Of a stretch of DNA of 64,000 bases, positions 27,245 through 34,844 are shown one piece after another. The position numbers were made by a program, and so were the translations under genes. Within the stretch, counting starts at the first letter, position 1. Every line of letters starts with the position of its first letter. Source of the DNA: Starkeya sp. ORNL1 (GTDB taxonomy: Bacteria > Pseudomonadota > Alphaproteobacteria > Rhizobiales > Xanthobacteraceae); contig NZ_CP048834.1 in the NCBI RefSeq assembly GCF_012971745.1, positions 186,001 through 250,000 of the forward strand, in the 5' to 3' direction. The notes below the pieces were generated by a model. That model did not search any database and was not told the DNA's origin. It worked only from the letters and a program-made list of their open reading frames with translations.

Positions 27245-28037
27245 ATCTTCCATCCGATTGTTCAGAAAATGTACAGATTGAACCATCGCTAAGCAGAATA
27301 GTTCCTGCGTGCTGATTTGTTTTCGGGACGGGGTGGGGGCATTATTTGTCGCAATACCGTCAGAGACGGATTTAACCGACAGGGTCGCAGATCATATTCA
27401 CGATTTATCTTCCCGGAAGTTTCGTTTGAGGCCGCCAAATTCCCGCTCAACAAGTGGCCGGAAGCCGACATGATGTTGAGGCTTCACCTAGCTGCCCGCT
27501 AGGCGGCCTTGGGGCACGTGAAGGCGAGGGCGCCCGGAGGCGTTCCGGGCCGCATTCATCAAAGCAGCCGACCGGGCGCAGATCCTTGCGCCTGATCCGG
27601 AGAGGTACAGTATCACACTACCGGGACACATCGGGCGGTGATGGGCTCGGCGGTGGAAGCGCCAACGAGGCATGGAACAACAAAAGGGGCTACGCGTTTG
27701 TGTGATGCAGCCGCCTCATCCGCGGCGGCGCCCCAAATACCCCATAAGTCCCGAGGTCCCCGCCTCGGGGCTTTTTTCTTGGATTCTGGGTGGCTCGTGC
27801 ACTCCCGTCCACGACCTCCTCGACTTCCTTCAATCCCCAATTCGCCAACGAACGGCGCCACTCGGTGGTGACGCTCGAATCGTTGACAACTTCGGAAACA
27901 AAATTACGCACGCGAGCAATTCTCGGAAACACTTCGACATTCCAGGGAAATCTAGCCACCGCACACTGCTTTCTGCGCGGCGCCATGCGGTAGTGCATCG
28001 CGCGATTTGCAGAGCACAAGGCGATGGAATTCTGCTC
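27245..28037. other. Gene-poor stretch with a probable gene remnant and a terminator
   Basis: No complete conserved gene was recognised. At about 27534-27641 the plus strand could encode a short fragment (FRAAFIKAADRAQILAPDPER), ending in a TGA, that looks like the tail of a lost gene. An intrinsic terminator is at 27757-27780. Base composition is less GC-rich than in the neighbours, which fits acquired DNA. Confidence 0.35.
27757..27780 (+). terminator. Intrinsic terminator of an unidentified transcript
   Basis: CCCGAGG and CCTCGGG pair around a six-base loop and are followed by CTTTTTT on the plus strand, a textbook rho-independent terminator. No complete gene ends here, so it may end a small RNA or a degraded gene. 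Confidence 0.7.
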
Positions 28038-28190
28038 GTGAAGCCCTACATGCCGCCAACCTTCAAGAAGGTGATGGCATTGTCCTCGGTCACGCCTGCG
28101 CCCGTCTCACGGTCGTCGGCGTCACCCCCTGACGAAAAGAAAGATGGGTCGGACGATAAGCGTTCGCCGACGGTATCAGAAGCACGATGA
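28038..28190 (+). CDS. Second putative RiPP precursor with lasso-type leader
   Basis: A 50-residue ORF from a GTG. Its N-terminus has Y4, P7, F9 and T19, with LSSVT at 15-19, which is the same spacing as the neighbouring precursor at 28314 (Y4, P7, L9, T19, LSSVT). That spacing is the lasso-leader motif YxxPx(L/F)...T. The predicted core starts APVSRSS and is rich in Ser, Asp, Glu and Lys; it lacks the usual glycine at position 1. The G13 of the motif is Met. It could be a diverged or decaying paralogue. The longer ORF extending upstream has no similarity. Confidence 0.4.
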   Translation: MKPYMPPTFKKVMALSSVTPAPVSRSSASPPDEKKDGSDDKRSPTVSEAR

Positions 28191-28268
28191 CTGCGGCGGT
28201 TCTGCAACACTTAAAGACGGTTCGCGTAACGGCAGTCGGATCCTCGTTGACCCAAATGTTTCCATTCC

Positions 28269-28292
28269 GCAACCTTAGCAGGCTAAGGTTGC
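28269..28292. promoter_or_regulatory. Perfect hairpin upstream of the lasso-like precursor
   Basis: GCAACCTTAG, loop CAGG, CTAAGGTTGC: a perfect 10-bp stem lying 21 bp before the precursor ATG. It could be an operator or a 5'-leader RNA structure. A purine-rich GGGGG ribosome site lies between it and the start codon. Confidence 0.5.
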
Positions 28293-28313
28293 AATCGATT
28301 TGGGGGCCTGCCA

Positions 28314-28421
28314 ATGAAAGCCTACACTGCACCTCGCCTGGTGAAAGCCGGCAAGCTCTCCTCTGTCACCGCTGGCGCCAACTTCTCCGGCAAGAAGGGC
28401 AAAGTCATCGATGAGATGTAG
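28314..28421 (+). CDS. Orphan lasso-type RiPP precursor peptide
   Basis: A 35-residue ORF. Residues 1-20 match lasso-peptide leaders bound by the RRE protein: Y4, P7, L9, G13 and T19, which are positions -17, -14, -12, -8 and -2 if the core starts at G21. The same positions are conserved in the fusilassin leader. The core would be 15 residues beginning GANFSGKKGK. It has no Asp or Glu at core positions 7-9, the usual ring acceptors, so a classical lasso ring is not obvious. A GGGGG ribosome site and a hairpin precede it and a strong hairpin follows. No cyclase, protease or RRE gene was seen within the window. Confidence 0.6.
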   Translation: MKAYTAPRLVKAGKLSSVTAGANFSGKKGKVIDEM

Positions 28422-28429
28422 CCAACATG

Positions 28430-28457
28430 GCTCACCCGGCCGAGCGGCCGGGTGAGC
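28430..28457. terminator. Hairpin after the lasso-like precursor
   Basis: GCTCACCCGGCC, loop GAGC, GGCCGGGTGAGC: a perfect 12-bp GC-rich stem starting 9 bp after the precursor stop codon. It lacks a T run, so it is a terminator-like or mRNA-stabilising structure. It separates the tiny gene from downstream sequence as expected for a monocistronic RiPP message. Confidence 0.6.
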
Positions 28458-28953
28458 TGCTGTCCGACCATGTCCGCGACGGCCCTCGTGGGCCGAGGTA
28501 TTATCAACGATCCGCGGCAGCATGAATGCCCGCGCCCAAAATCGATCGGGGTACCTATCCTGGGTGCCCGTCATGCGATTGTCGGGCGCAACGATGTTTT
28601 CGGAGACATGGCGTGTCATACGCCGGGCCGTGGAAGCCTGGCGAAAGCGCCGCATTCGGCTCCCTCCTATTTTGTCATTCCGATAGAGCGCGCAGCAAGC
28701 TCGCTCTTACCCCGCACTCCGATTGCGGTCGCCAGCGCGCCTGCGGCCATCGAAGTGGCCGGCTCGATGCAATCCGACTGGGCTGGGATGCCGGCCGTTG
28801 CATGGGCCGGCGATCAGCCGAGGGGCTTCGCCCGCTACGGCGAAACTGGTGGCGAGGGTGACGAACTGAAGTAACGCTTTCAGCGAGCCTCGCAGCTCGC
28901 TGTGATGCAGGACACCCGGAAGCCGTGAGGGCTACCGAGTGTAGGCGGCTCCG
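28458..28953. other. Stretch without recognisable genes downstream of the RiPP precursor
   Basis: About 500 bp in which I see no conserved protein on either strand. An open frame at 28452-28874 (plus) has no recognisable motif. The place where lasso maturation genes would be expected contains none. Confidence 0.4.
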
Positions 28954-30036
28954 TCAGGTGATGTGCCCGCGCGCCACGACCGCCCAGGTGCCGGTGAGCC
29001 GGCCGCCTTCCACGACATGGACCTCGTCGACCATGTTGGTGACTACACAGGCATGGTTCGGCACGACGCGGACCGTCTCGCTCACGATGAGGCCGATCGG
29101 CCCCTCGCTGACCAGCCGGCCGTGCTCCTCGGACAACTGGTCGATGGCGATGTCCGGCCGGCCGAGCACATGGCCGTAGCCGGTAAGGCCCAGGAGGTCG
29201 GAGGTCAGCGTCTTGCTGCCGGCATCGATGATGGCACGGTTGGCCGCCGGGACGGAAACGACGGTGGCGAGCACGGTGAGCGCGCAGTCCTCCCAGCCGC
29301 AGACGCCGCGCGCGACCAGCGAGCGGTCATTATAGACATAGGTCCCTGGGCGGTACTCCGTCGTCACCGGGGCCTGCGCGGCCGACATCATCGAGGGCGT
29401 GCCGCCTGAGGTGATCACCTCGACCGGCAAGCCTTCCGCCTCGATCAGCATCTTCGCCTTCGTCATGAAGGTCTCGACTGCCGCCACGCCATTGGCGGGG
29501 GGATAGGTCATCAGCCCGCCGAAGCGGAGCCCGGGCGATGCAGCGATGCGGCGGGCGAGCGCGGCCGCCTCCTCCGGCGTCGCCACGCCGCAGCGGTCGG
29601 CGCCGGTATTGCACTCGACGAGAACCCTCAGCGGCGAAGGCTCGGCGGCGAAAGCCGAAGACAGCCCCTCGACCACCGCCGCGCTGTCCGCGACCACACC
29701 GAGCGTAACGCGCCGCGCCAGCGCCGCGAGGCGGGAAAGCTTCTCCGCGCCGACGATATTGTAGGTGATCAGTACGTCGGAGAGGTCCGGCGCGCCGGCG
29801 ACCATCGCCTCCGCCTCGGAGACCTTCTGGCAGGTGATGCCGACCGCACCGGCCGCAAGCTGCATCCGAGCGATGGCCGGCAGCTTGTGCGTCTTGATGT
29901 GCGGGCGGACCGTCAACCCATGCGCATCGGCATAGTCCTGGAACCGCCGGATGTTGCGGCGGGCAATATCGAGGTCGATCAGCACCGCCGGGGTGCTCGG
30001 GCCGGCGGGGCGCTGCGTCGGGTCGGCCATGGACAT
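28954..30036 (-). CDS. DSD1-family PLP-dependent D-amino acid enzyme
   Basis: A 360-residue alanine-racemase-fold enzyme. The PLP lysine lies in RPHIKTHKLPAIA (about residues 45-57). This DSD1 family includes D-threonine aldolase, D-serine dehydratase and D-threo-3-hydroxyaspartate dehydratase. The C-terminal zinc site is suggested by NHACVVTNMVDEVHVVEGG, with His and Cys. It diverges from a polar amino acid ABC importer and RidA, an arrangement that fits uptake and deamination of a D-hydroxy-amino acid. Confidence 0.87.
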   Translation of the reverse strand: MSMADPTQRPAGPSTPAVLIDLDIARRNIRRFQDYADAHGLTVRPHIKTHKLPAIARMQLAAGAVGITCQKVSEAEAMVAGAPDLSDVLITYNIVGAEKLSRLAALARRVTLGVVADSAAVVEGLSSAFAAEPSPLRVLVECNTGADRCGVATPEEAAALARRIAASPGLRFGGLMTYPPANGVAAVETFMTKAKMLIEAEGLPVEVITSGGTPSMMSAAQAPVTTEYRPGTYVYNDRSLVARGVCGWEDCALTVLATVVSVPAANRAIIDAGSKTLTSDLLGLTGYGHVLGRPDIAIDQLSEEHGRLVSEGPIGLIVSETVRVVPNHACVVTNMVDEVHVVEGGRLTGTWAVVARGHIT

Positions 30037-30157
30037 CCTCGGTCAGGAAGGCGGGCAGGAAGTGGCGCGGCGGGGACGACGCGGCGTGGGGCGCGCTGCC
30101 CAAGTTCCGCCTTGACAAGGCTATGTGCCGTGCGACTGAATACGTCAATCCGATAAT

Positions 30158-30182
30158 TTGGACATATATCCAGTATATTGGA
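30158..30182. promoter_or_regulatory. Putative operator between DSD1 and importer genes
   Basis: Three half-sites, TTGGA, TCCA and TTGGA, spaced about six bases form overlapping inverted repeats. The right part TCCAGTATATTGGA (30169-30182) matches 11 of 14 bases of TTCAATATGTTGGA at 33692-33705, upstream of the IclR gene that closes the cluster. Likely binding site of that regulator (inference). Confidence 0.5.
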
Positions 30183-30210
30183 CAACAAGGACAACCAAAG
30201 GGGAATCTGC

Positions 30211-31062
30211 ATGAGCATGACTCTTCGCGCCGGCGCCATCGCGCTGGCCTCGGCAATCCTTCTCTCCGCCACACCGGGCTTCGCGCAGCAGCAGTCCGGG
30301 AGCACGCTCGACAAGATCCTGGCCCGCGGCCACCTGATCGTCGGCAGCGGCAGCACCAACCCGCCCTGGCACTTCAAGGGCGCGGACGACAAGCTGCAGG
30401 GCTTCGACATCGACATGGGCCACATCATCGCCAAGGCGCTGTTCGACGACCCGAACAAGGTCGAGTACGTCAACCAGTCCTCGGACGCCCGCATCCCCAA
30501 CATCACCACCGGCAAGGTCGACATCACCTGCCAGTTCATGACGGTGACCGGCGCGCGCGCCCAGCAGGTCGCCTTCACGATTCCCTATTACCGGGAAGGC
30601 GTCGGCCTGATGATGAAGGCGGGCGGTCCCTATGCAGACTTCGCCGCGCTGAAGGCGGCGGGCGCCAAGGTCACCATCGCGGTGCTGCAGAACGTCTATG
30701 CCGAGGCCATGGTGCACGCGGCGCTGCCCGAGGCGAAGGTCGACCAGTACGACTCCCAGGACCTCATCTATCAGGCGCTGAATTCCGGCCGCGCCGACGC
30801 GGTCGCCACCGACCAGTCCTCCATCGCCTGGTTCATGACGCAGAACCAGGGTCGCTATGTCGACGCCGGCTATGGCTGGAACCCGCAGACCTATGCCTGC
30901 GCGGTCAAGCGCGGCGACCAGGACTGGCTGAACTTCGTCAACACGGCGCTGCATGAGGCGATGACGGGCGTCGAGTTCGACACCTACGCCAAGTCCTTCA
31001 AGACCTGGTTCGGCAAGGACCTGCCGCCGCCGCAGATCGGCTTCCCGATCGAGTTCAAGTGA
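30211..31062 (+). CDS. Polar amino acid ABC transporter substrate-binding protein
   Basis: A 283-residue periplasmic binding protein of the SBP_bac_3 family. The start at 30211 has an AAGGGG ribosome site and gives a signal peptide (GAIALASAILLSATPGFA). The mature protein has LDKILARGHLIVGSGSTNPP, FDIDMGHIIAKALF and VDITCQFMTVTGARA, usual for amino acid binders. It heads the importer operon with two permeases, the ATPase and RidA. Substrate probably a D- or hydroxy-amino acid, judged from the divergent DSD1 gene. Confidence 0.9.
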   Translation: MSMTLRAGAIALASAILLSATPGFAQQQSGSTLDKILARGHLIVGSGSTNPPWHFKGADDKLQGFDIDMGHIIAKALFDDPNKVEYVNQSSDARIPNITTGKVDITCQFMTVTGARAQQVAFTIPYYREGVGLMMKAGGPYADFAALKAAGAKVTIAVLQNVYAEAMVHAALPEAKVDQYDSQDLIYQALNSGRADAVATDQSSIAWFMTQNQGRYVDAGYGWNPQTYACAVKRGDQDWLNFVNTALHEAMTGVEFDTYAKSFKTWFGKDLPPPQIGFPIEFK

Positions 31063-31125
31063 TGCGTCCCGGAGGAAGGGCATGCCGCCCCTTCCTCCGC
31101 CCCTACCCGGTGTCAGGATCCCTCG

Positions 31126-31788
31126 ATGGGGTATACGCTCAATTTCGCCGCGGTCTGGCGCAGCTTCGACGATCTTCTGCTCGGACTGCTGCTCAGCCTC
31201 CAGCTGGCGATCGTCTCGTTGCTTATCGGTGCCGTCATCGGGCTCGCCGTGGCGTTCGCGCTGACCGGCGGGCCGGTGTGGGTCCGCCGCCCGGCCGGCT
31301 TCTACGTCACGCTGATCCGCAACCTGCCGATCCTCGTGCTGGTGCTCTTCACCTATTTCGCCCTGCCTCAGCTCGGCCTGCGGCTCGACAAGATATCGAG
31401 CTTCGTGGCGACGCTCTCGATCTATTCCGGCGCATACCTCGCGGAGGTGTTCCGTGCTGGATTGCTGATGGTGCCCAACGGCCTGCGCGAGGCGGGGCTC
31501 GCCATCGGCCTCACGCCGATGCAGATCCGCTTCTCCATCGTGATGCCGCTAATGTTCCGCAACGTGCTGCCGTCGCTGTCCTCGACGATGATCTCGCTGT
31601 TCAAGGACACCTCGCTGGCTGCGGCCATCGCCGTGCCGGAGCTCACCTTCGAGGCACGCAAGATCAATGTCGAAAGCTTCCGCGTTGTCGAGGTGTGGAT
31701 CGTCGCCTCCGGCCTCTACGTCGCGACCTGCGCCGTGCTCGCCGCCCTGATGCGGCTGGTCGAGCGCCGGCTCTCGGTGCCGAGGTGA
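31126..31788 (+). CDS. Polar amino acid ABC transporter permease 1
   Basis: A 220-residue permease of the HisM/GlnP type. The EAA-like loop is GLREAGLAIGLTPMQIRFSI and the N-terminus contains VTLIRNLPILVLVLFTYF, standard for the family. About five membrane helices. It follows the binding-protein gene by 63 bp and precedes the second permease by 4 bp. Confidence 0.92.
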   Translation: MGYTLNFAAVWRSFDDLLLGLLLSLQLAIVSLLIGAVIGLAVAFALTGGPVWVRRPAGFYVTLIRNLPILVLVLFTYFALPQLGLRLDKISSFVATLSIYSGAYLAEVFRAGLLMVPNGLREAGLAIGLTPMQIRFSIVMPLMFRNVLPSLSSTMISLFKDTSLAAAIAVPELTFEARKINVESFRVVEVWIVASGLYVATCAVLAALMRLVERRLSVPR

Positions 31789-31792
31789 GCCG

Positions 31793-32458
31793 ATGAGCGA
31801 TCTCTCCATCTTCCTCGACGAGGTCTGGATCGCGCGGTTCGCCCTGCTGAAGGGCCTGGGCGTGACCGTTTCGATCTCGCTGCTGTCGATCCTAGTCGGC
31901 TCCGCCCTCGGCGTGCTGGTCGGGCTCTGCCTCACCTACGGCCACCCCGTGGTCCGCCTCATCGTGCGTGCGTACACCGATTTCGTGCGCGGCACGCCGG
32001 TGCTCGTCCTGGTGCTGGCGAGCTACTACATCCTCTCCACCGTCGGCATCGATCTCGGGCCGTTCCAGGCCGGTGTGCTGGCCCTCTCGGTGTTCTGCTC
32101 CTCGCATGTCGGCGAGATCGTGCGCGGCGCGCTGCAGGCGGTCCCGCACGGGCAGACCGAGGCGGCGAAGGCGATCGGTCTGACCTTCGGCCAGACCTTC
32201 ACCTCCGTGCTGTGGCCGCAGGCGCTGCGGCAGGTGCTGCCGACCTGGGTCAACACCGCCGCCGAGATGGTGAAGGCCTCGACCCTGCTCTCGGTCATCG
32301 GGGTGGCGGAGCTATTGCTGCGCACGCAGGAGATCATCTCGCGCAACTTCCTGAGCCTGCAGTTCTATTTCCTCGCCGGCTTCCTCTATTTCGTCATCAA
32401 TTATGGCATCGAGCGCCTCGGCAAATATGTCGAGCGCAAGACCGCCGTTCCGTCATGA
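31793..32458 (+). CDS. Polar amino acid ABC transporter permease 2
   Basis: A 221-residue partner permease. The EAA-type motif [20 protein letters not shown] and the [16 protein letters not shown] segment identify it. Five or so helices. Its stop codon overlaps the ATPase start in an ATGA arrangement, showing translational coupling. Confidence 0.92.
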   Translation: MSDLSIFLDEVWIARFALLKGLGVTVSISLLSILVGSALGVLVGLCLTYGHPVVRLIVRAYTDFVRGTPVLVLVLASYYILSTVGIDLGPFQAGVLALSVFCSSHVGEIVRGALQAVPHGQTEAAKAIGLTFGQTFTSVLWPQALRQVLPTWVNTAAEMVKASTLLSVIGVAELLLRTQEIISRNFLSLQFYFLAGFLYFVINYGIERLGKYVERKTAVPS

Positions 32459-33240
32459 GGGCAGCCGCGATGGGCAAGCCGCTTCTCGAAATCCAGAACC
32501 TGCACAAGCGCTATGGCGCGGTCGAGGTGCTGAAGGGCGTCGACTGCACCATGCACCAGGGCGAGGTGATCTCCATCATCGGCTCGTCAGGCTCGGGCAA
32601 GACCACGCTGCTGCGCTGCATCAACATGCTCGAGGAGTTCCAGGGCGGGCGCATCCTGCTGGAAGGCGAGGAGATCGGCTACGAGGAGACGCCCGCGGGG
32701 CGCCGCCGCAAGAGCGAGAAGCACATCGCCCGCCAGCGCGCGCTCACCGGCATGGCCTTCCAGCAGTTCAACCTGTTCCCGCATCTGACGGCGGCCGGCA
32801 ATATCATGCTCGGCCTCGTCAAGGTGAAGAAGATGGCTCGCGAAGAGGCCCGAGCGCTGGCCGAGACCTGGCTCGCCCGCGTCGGGCTCGCCGAGCGTGC
32901 CGACCGCTATCCGGGCCAGCTCTCCGGCGGCCAGCAGCAGCGTGTGGCCATCGCCCGCGCCATCGCCATGAACCCGCGCCTCATGCTGTTCGACGAGGTG
33001 ACCTCCGCGCTCGACCCGGAACTGGTCGGCGAGGTGCTTCAGGTCATCAAGGCGCTGGCCGCGGACGGCATGAGCATGCTGCTCGTCACCCACGAGATGC
33101 GCTTCGCCTTCGAGGTCTCCAGCCGGGTCATCTTCATGAACAAGGGGGTGATCGGCGAGGAGGGCGATCCGAAAGACATGTTCGTCAGGCCGAAGACCGA
33201 ACGGCTGGCGGAATTCCTGAAGTCTTCGAGTTTCAACTGA
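32455..33240 (+). CDS. Polar amino acid ABC transporter ATP-binding protein
   Basis: A 261-residue GlnQ/HisP-type ATPase. Walker A is GSSGSGKTT, the signature LSGGQQQRV, Walker [14 protein letters not shown] and the switch His in LLVTHEM. I use the ATG at 32455 because it overlaps the permease stop (ATGA); a second ATG at 32470 is also plausible. It is followed by RidA after 14 bp. Confidence 0.93.
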   Translation: MRAAAMGKPLLEIQNLHKRYGAVEVLKGVDCTMHQGEVISIIGSSGSGKTTLLRCINMLEEFQGGRILLEGEEIGYEETPAGRRRKSEKHIARQRALTGMAFQQFNLFPHLTAAGNIMLGLVKVKKMAREEARALAETWLARVGLAERADRYPGQLSGGQQQRVAIARAIAMNPRLMLFDEVTSALDPELVGEVLQVIKALAADGMSMLLVTHEMRFAFEVSSRVIFMNKGVIGEEGDPKDMFVRPKTERLAEFLKSSSFN

Positions 33241-33254
33241 ATGAGCAGGTTCGC

Positions 33255-33644
33255 ATGACCATCACACGATACGGCGCCGGCGAGACCGGTGCGGGCGGCC
33301 AGGCGCTGCCCTTCGCCCGAGCCGTCCAGGCCAATGGCTGGCTCTATGTGTCCGGCCAGGTGGCGATGAAGAAGGGCGAGATCGTCTCCGGCGGCATCAT
33401 CCCCGAGAGCCGCAAGGCGATCGAGAACATGATCGCCATCCTCAAGGAGGCGGGCTACGGGATCGAGGACATCGTGCGGATCGGGGTCTGGCTCGACGAC
33501 CCACGCGACTTCTGGAGCTTCAATGGCGTCTATGCCGAGTATTTCGGGAACCATCCGCCGGCACGCGCTTGCGTCCAGTCCAGCATGATGGTCGATTGCA
33601 AGGTCGAAATCGACTGCGTCGCCTACCGCGCGGACAAGGTCTGA
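33255..33644 (+). CDS. RidA-family enamine/imine deaminase
   Basis: A 129-residue RidA/YER057c protein. The family hydrolyses reactive enamines and imines such as 2-aminoacrylate. Conserved parts are ANGWLYVSGQVAM, ENMIAILKEAGYGIEDIV and the substrate-binding arginine in HPPARACVQSS. A DSD1-type dehydratase would make exactly such an enamine, so RidA here probably clears the product (inference). Last gene of the importer operon; a hairpin follows. Confidence 0.9.
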   Translation: MTITRYGAGETGAGGQALPFARAVQANGWLYVSGQVAMKKGEIVSGGIIPESRKAIENMIAILKEAGYGIEDIVRIGVWLDDPRDFWSFNGVYAEYFGNHPPARACVQSSMMVDCKVEIDCVAYRADKV

Positions 33645-33646
33645 AA

Positions 33647-33684
33647 CACGATCCGCCCGGGTGAGATCATCCGAGCGGATCGTG
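33647..33684. terminator. Hairpin after RidA
   Basis: CACGATCCGC at 33647-33656 and its complement GCGGATCGTG at 33675-33684 form a perfect 10-bp stem just after the RidA stop codon. No T run; probable terminator or mRNA-end structure. Confidence 0.55.
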
Positions 33685-33691
33685 CTCTATG

Positions 33692-33705
33692 TTCAATATG
33701 TTGGA
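33692..33705. promoter_or_regulatory. Second copy of the putative IclR operator
   Basis: TTCAATATGTTGGA lies 78 bp before the IclR gene and matches 11 of 14 bases of the site at 30169-30182. Its position suits autoregulation of the IclR gene. Confidence 0.45.
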
Positions 33706-33783
33706 ATAAGATCTCGTCGCAAAAGCCTTCCCGTTTTTGCTGATCGTGCTCCAGCCCGTCGGGGAGTTTCCCCGGCCCTGTGA

Positions 33784-34653
33784 ATGACGGAGACGATGAT
33801 GAAGGGTGTGGCCGCGGATCCTGTCGCGAAGCGCACGCGCGGCCTCGACCGTGCCTTCGAGATCCTCGAATTCCTGCGCGGCCGGCGCCAGCCGATGCGG
33901 CCGAACGAGATCGCGAGCGCGATCGGCGCGCCGCGCTCCTCGGTCTATGAGCTCGTCAATCTGCTGCTGCGCCACGGCATGCTCGAATATTCGGGCGGGG
34001 ACGGGCGGGTCTTCCTCGGCCGCAGGCTCTATTTCCTCGGCACGGCCTATTCCGCGCAGTTCGACCTGATGCGCGAATGCGCCGCGCTGCTGGAGCGCCT
34101 CGCCGAGGAGACTCGCGAGACCTCCCAGATGTGCATGCTGGACGGCAACAAATACACCGTCGCCATGATGCGCGAGGGCGTGCGCACCTTCCGTATCTCG
34201 TCCGATGTCGGCGAGCTCGTTCCGATCCCGTGGACGGCGTCCGGCCGCCTGCTCGTCAGCCATATGAGCGACGCGGAGATCCTCGATTTCATCCCGCCGG
34301 GGGATTTCATCCTGCCCAATGGCCGAGAACTCGATCCGGCCCAGTTCATCGCCGAGGTCCGGCGGGCGATGGCGGACGGCTATTTCACCTTCAACAGCAC
34401 GGTGGAGAACTTCACCTATTGCTTCGCTGTTCCGGTGTTCCAGGCGGACGGCGTCTGCATCGCCACATTGTGCCTCGTCACCCCCAGGGAAGACGGATTG
34501 CGGCATCGCGACCCCTATCTCGGCAGCCTGCTCACGGCAGCCGGCGAGTTGTCGGAGCAGCTCGGCTACCTTGCCGCGGACAAGGGATCACGCCGCCCGG
34601 CTGGCGCCGGAGCGCTGCGCCCGGCCGGGGAGCCGGCCCGCCGCAAGCTTTGA
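33784..34653 (+). CDS. IclR-family transcriptional regulator of the D-amino acid cluster
   Basis: A 289-residue IclR regulator: winged helix in residues about 15-75 (GLDRAFEILEFLRG, then PRSSVYELVNLLLRHG) and ligand domain with PIPWTASGRLLVSHM. It closes the cluster of DSD1, importer and RidA genes. Two similar putative operators, one in the divergent promoter and one before this gene, suggest it controls both units. Confidence 0.9.
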   Translation: MTETMMKGVAADPVAKRTRGLDRAFEILEFLRGRRQPMRPNEIASAIGAPRSSVYELVNLLLRHGMLEYSGGDGRVFLGRRLYFLGTAYSAQFDLMRECAALLERLAEETRETSQMCMLDGNKYTVAMMREGVRTFRISSDVGELVPIPWTASGRLLVSHMSDAEILDFIPPGDFILPNGRELDPAQFIAEVRRAMADGYFTFNSTVENFTYCFAVPVFQADGVCIATLCLVTPREDGLRHRDPYLGSLLTAAGELSEQLGYLAADKGSRRPAGAGALRPAGEPARRKL

Positions 34654-34662
34654 CGGAACGGC

Positions 34663-34836
34663 TCACCCGCCCGGATGTTCGCCAAGGCGCGCCTCGATGC
34701 GCGCGGTCCTGCGGGCCGCGGCGACGAAGGCGGCGATGAAGACCATGCTGAGCAGCAGCACGATGGTCGGCCCCGGCGTCACCGTTCGTTGAATGTCTGC
34801 TTGTGGGCATTGTTCGAACGTCAGGAAACGGCGCAT
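34663..34836 (-). CDS. Small single-helix membrane protein (hypothetical)
   Basis: A 57-residue ORF with one hydrophobic helix (GPTIVLLLSMVFIAAFVAA) followed by a basic C-terminus (ARRTARIEARLGEH). The frame between flanking genes is otherwise unused. I do not recognise a family. Moderate likelihood of being real. Confidence 0.35.
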   Translation of the reverse strand: MRRFLTFEQCPQADIQRTVTPGPTIVLLLSMVFIAAFVAAARRTARIEARLGEHPGG

Positions 34837-34844
34837 CCCGCGGG

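Noticed and set aside
28452..28874. Open frame after the lasso-like peptide, checked as a possible maturation gene
   Set aside because: No asparagine-synthetase, protease or PqqD-like motif can be seen, so it is left as unassigned sequence.
31059..31796. Long alternative-frame ORF over the importer permease
   Set aside because: It is the +1 shadow of permease 1 in high-GC DNA, rich in Arg/Pro and without domain similarity.
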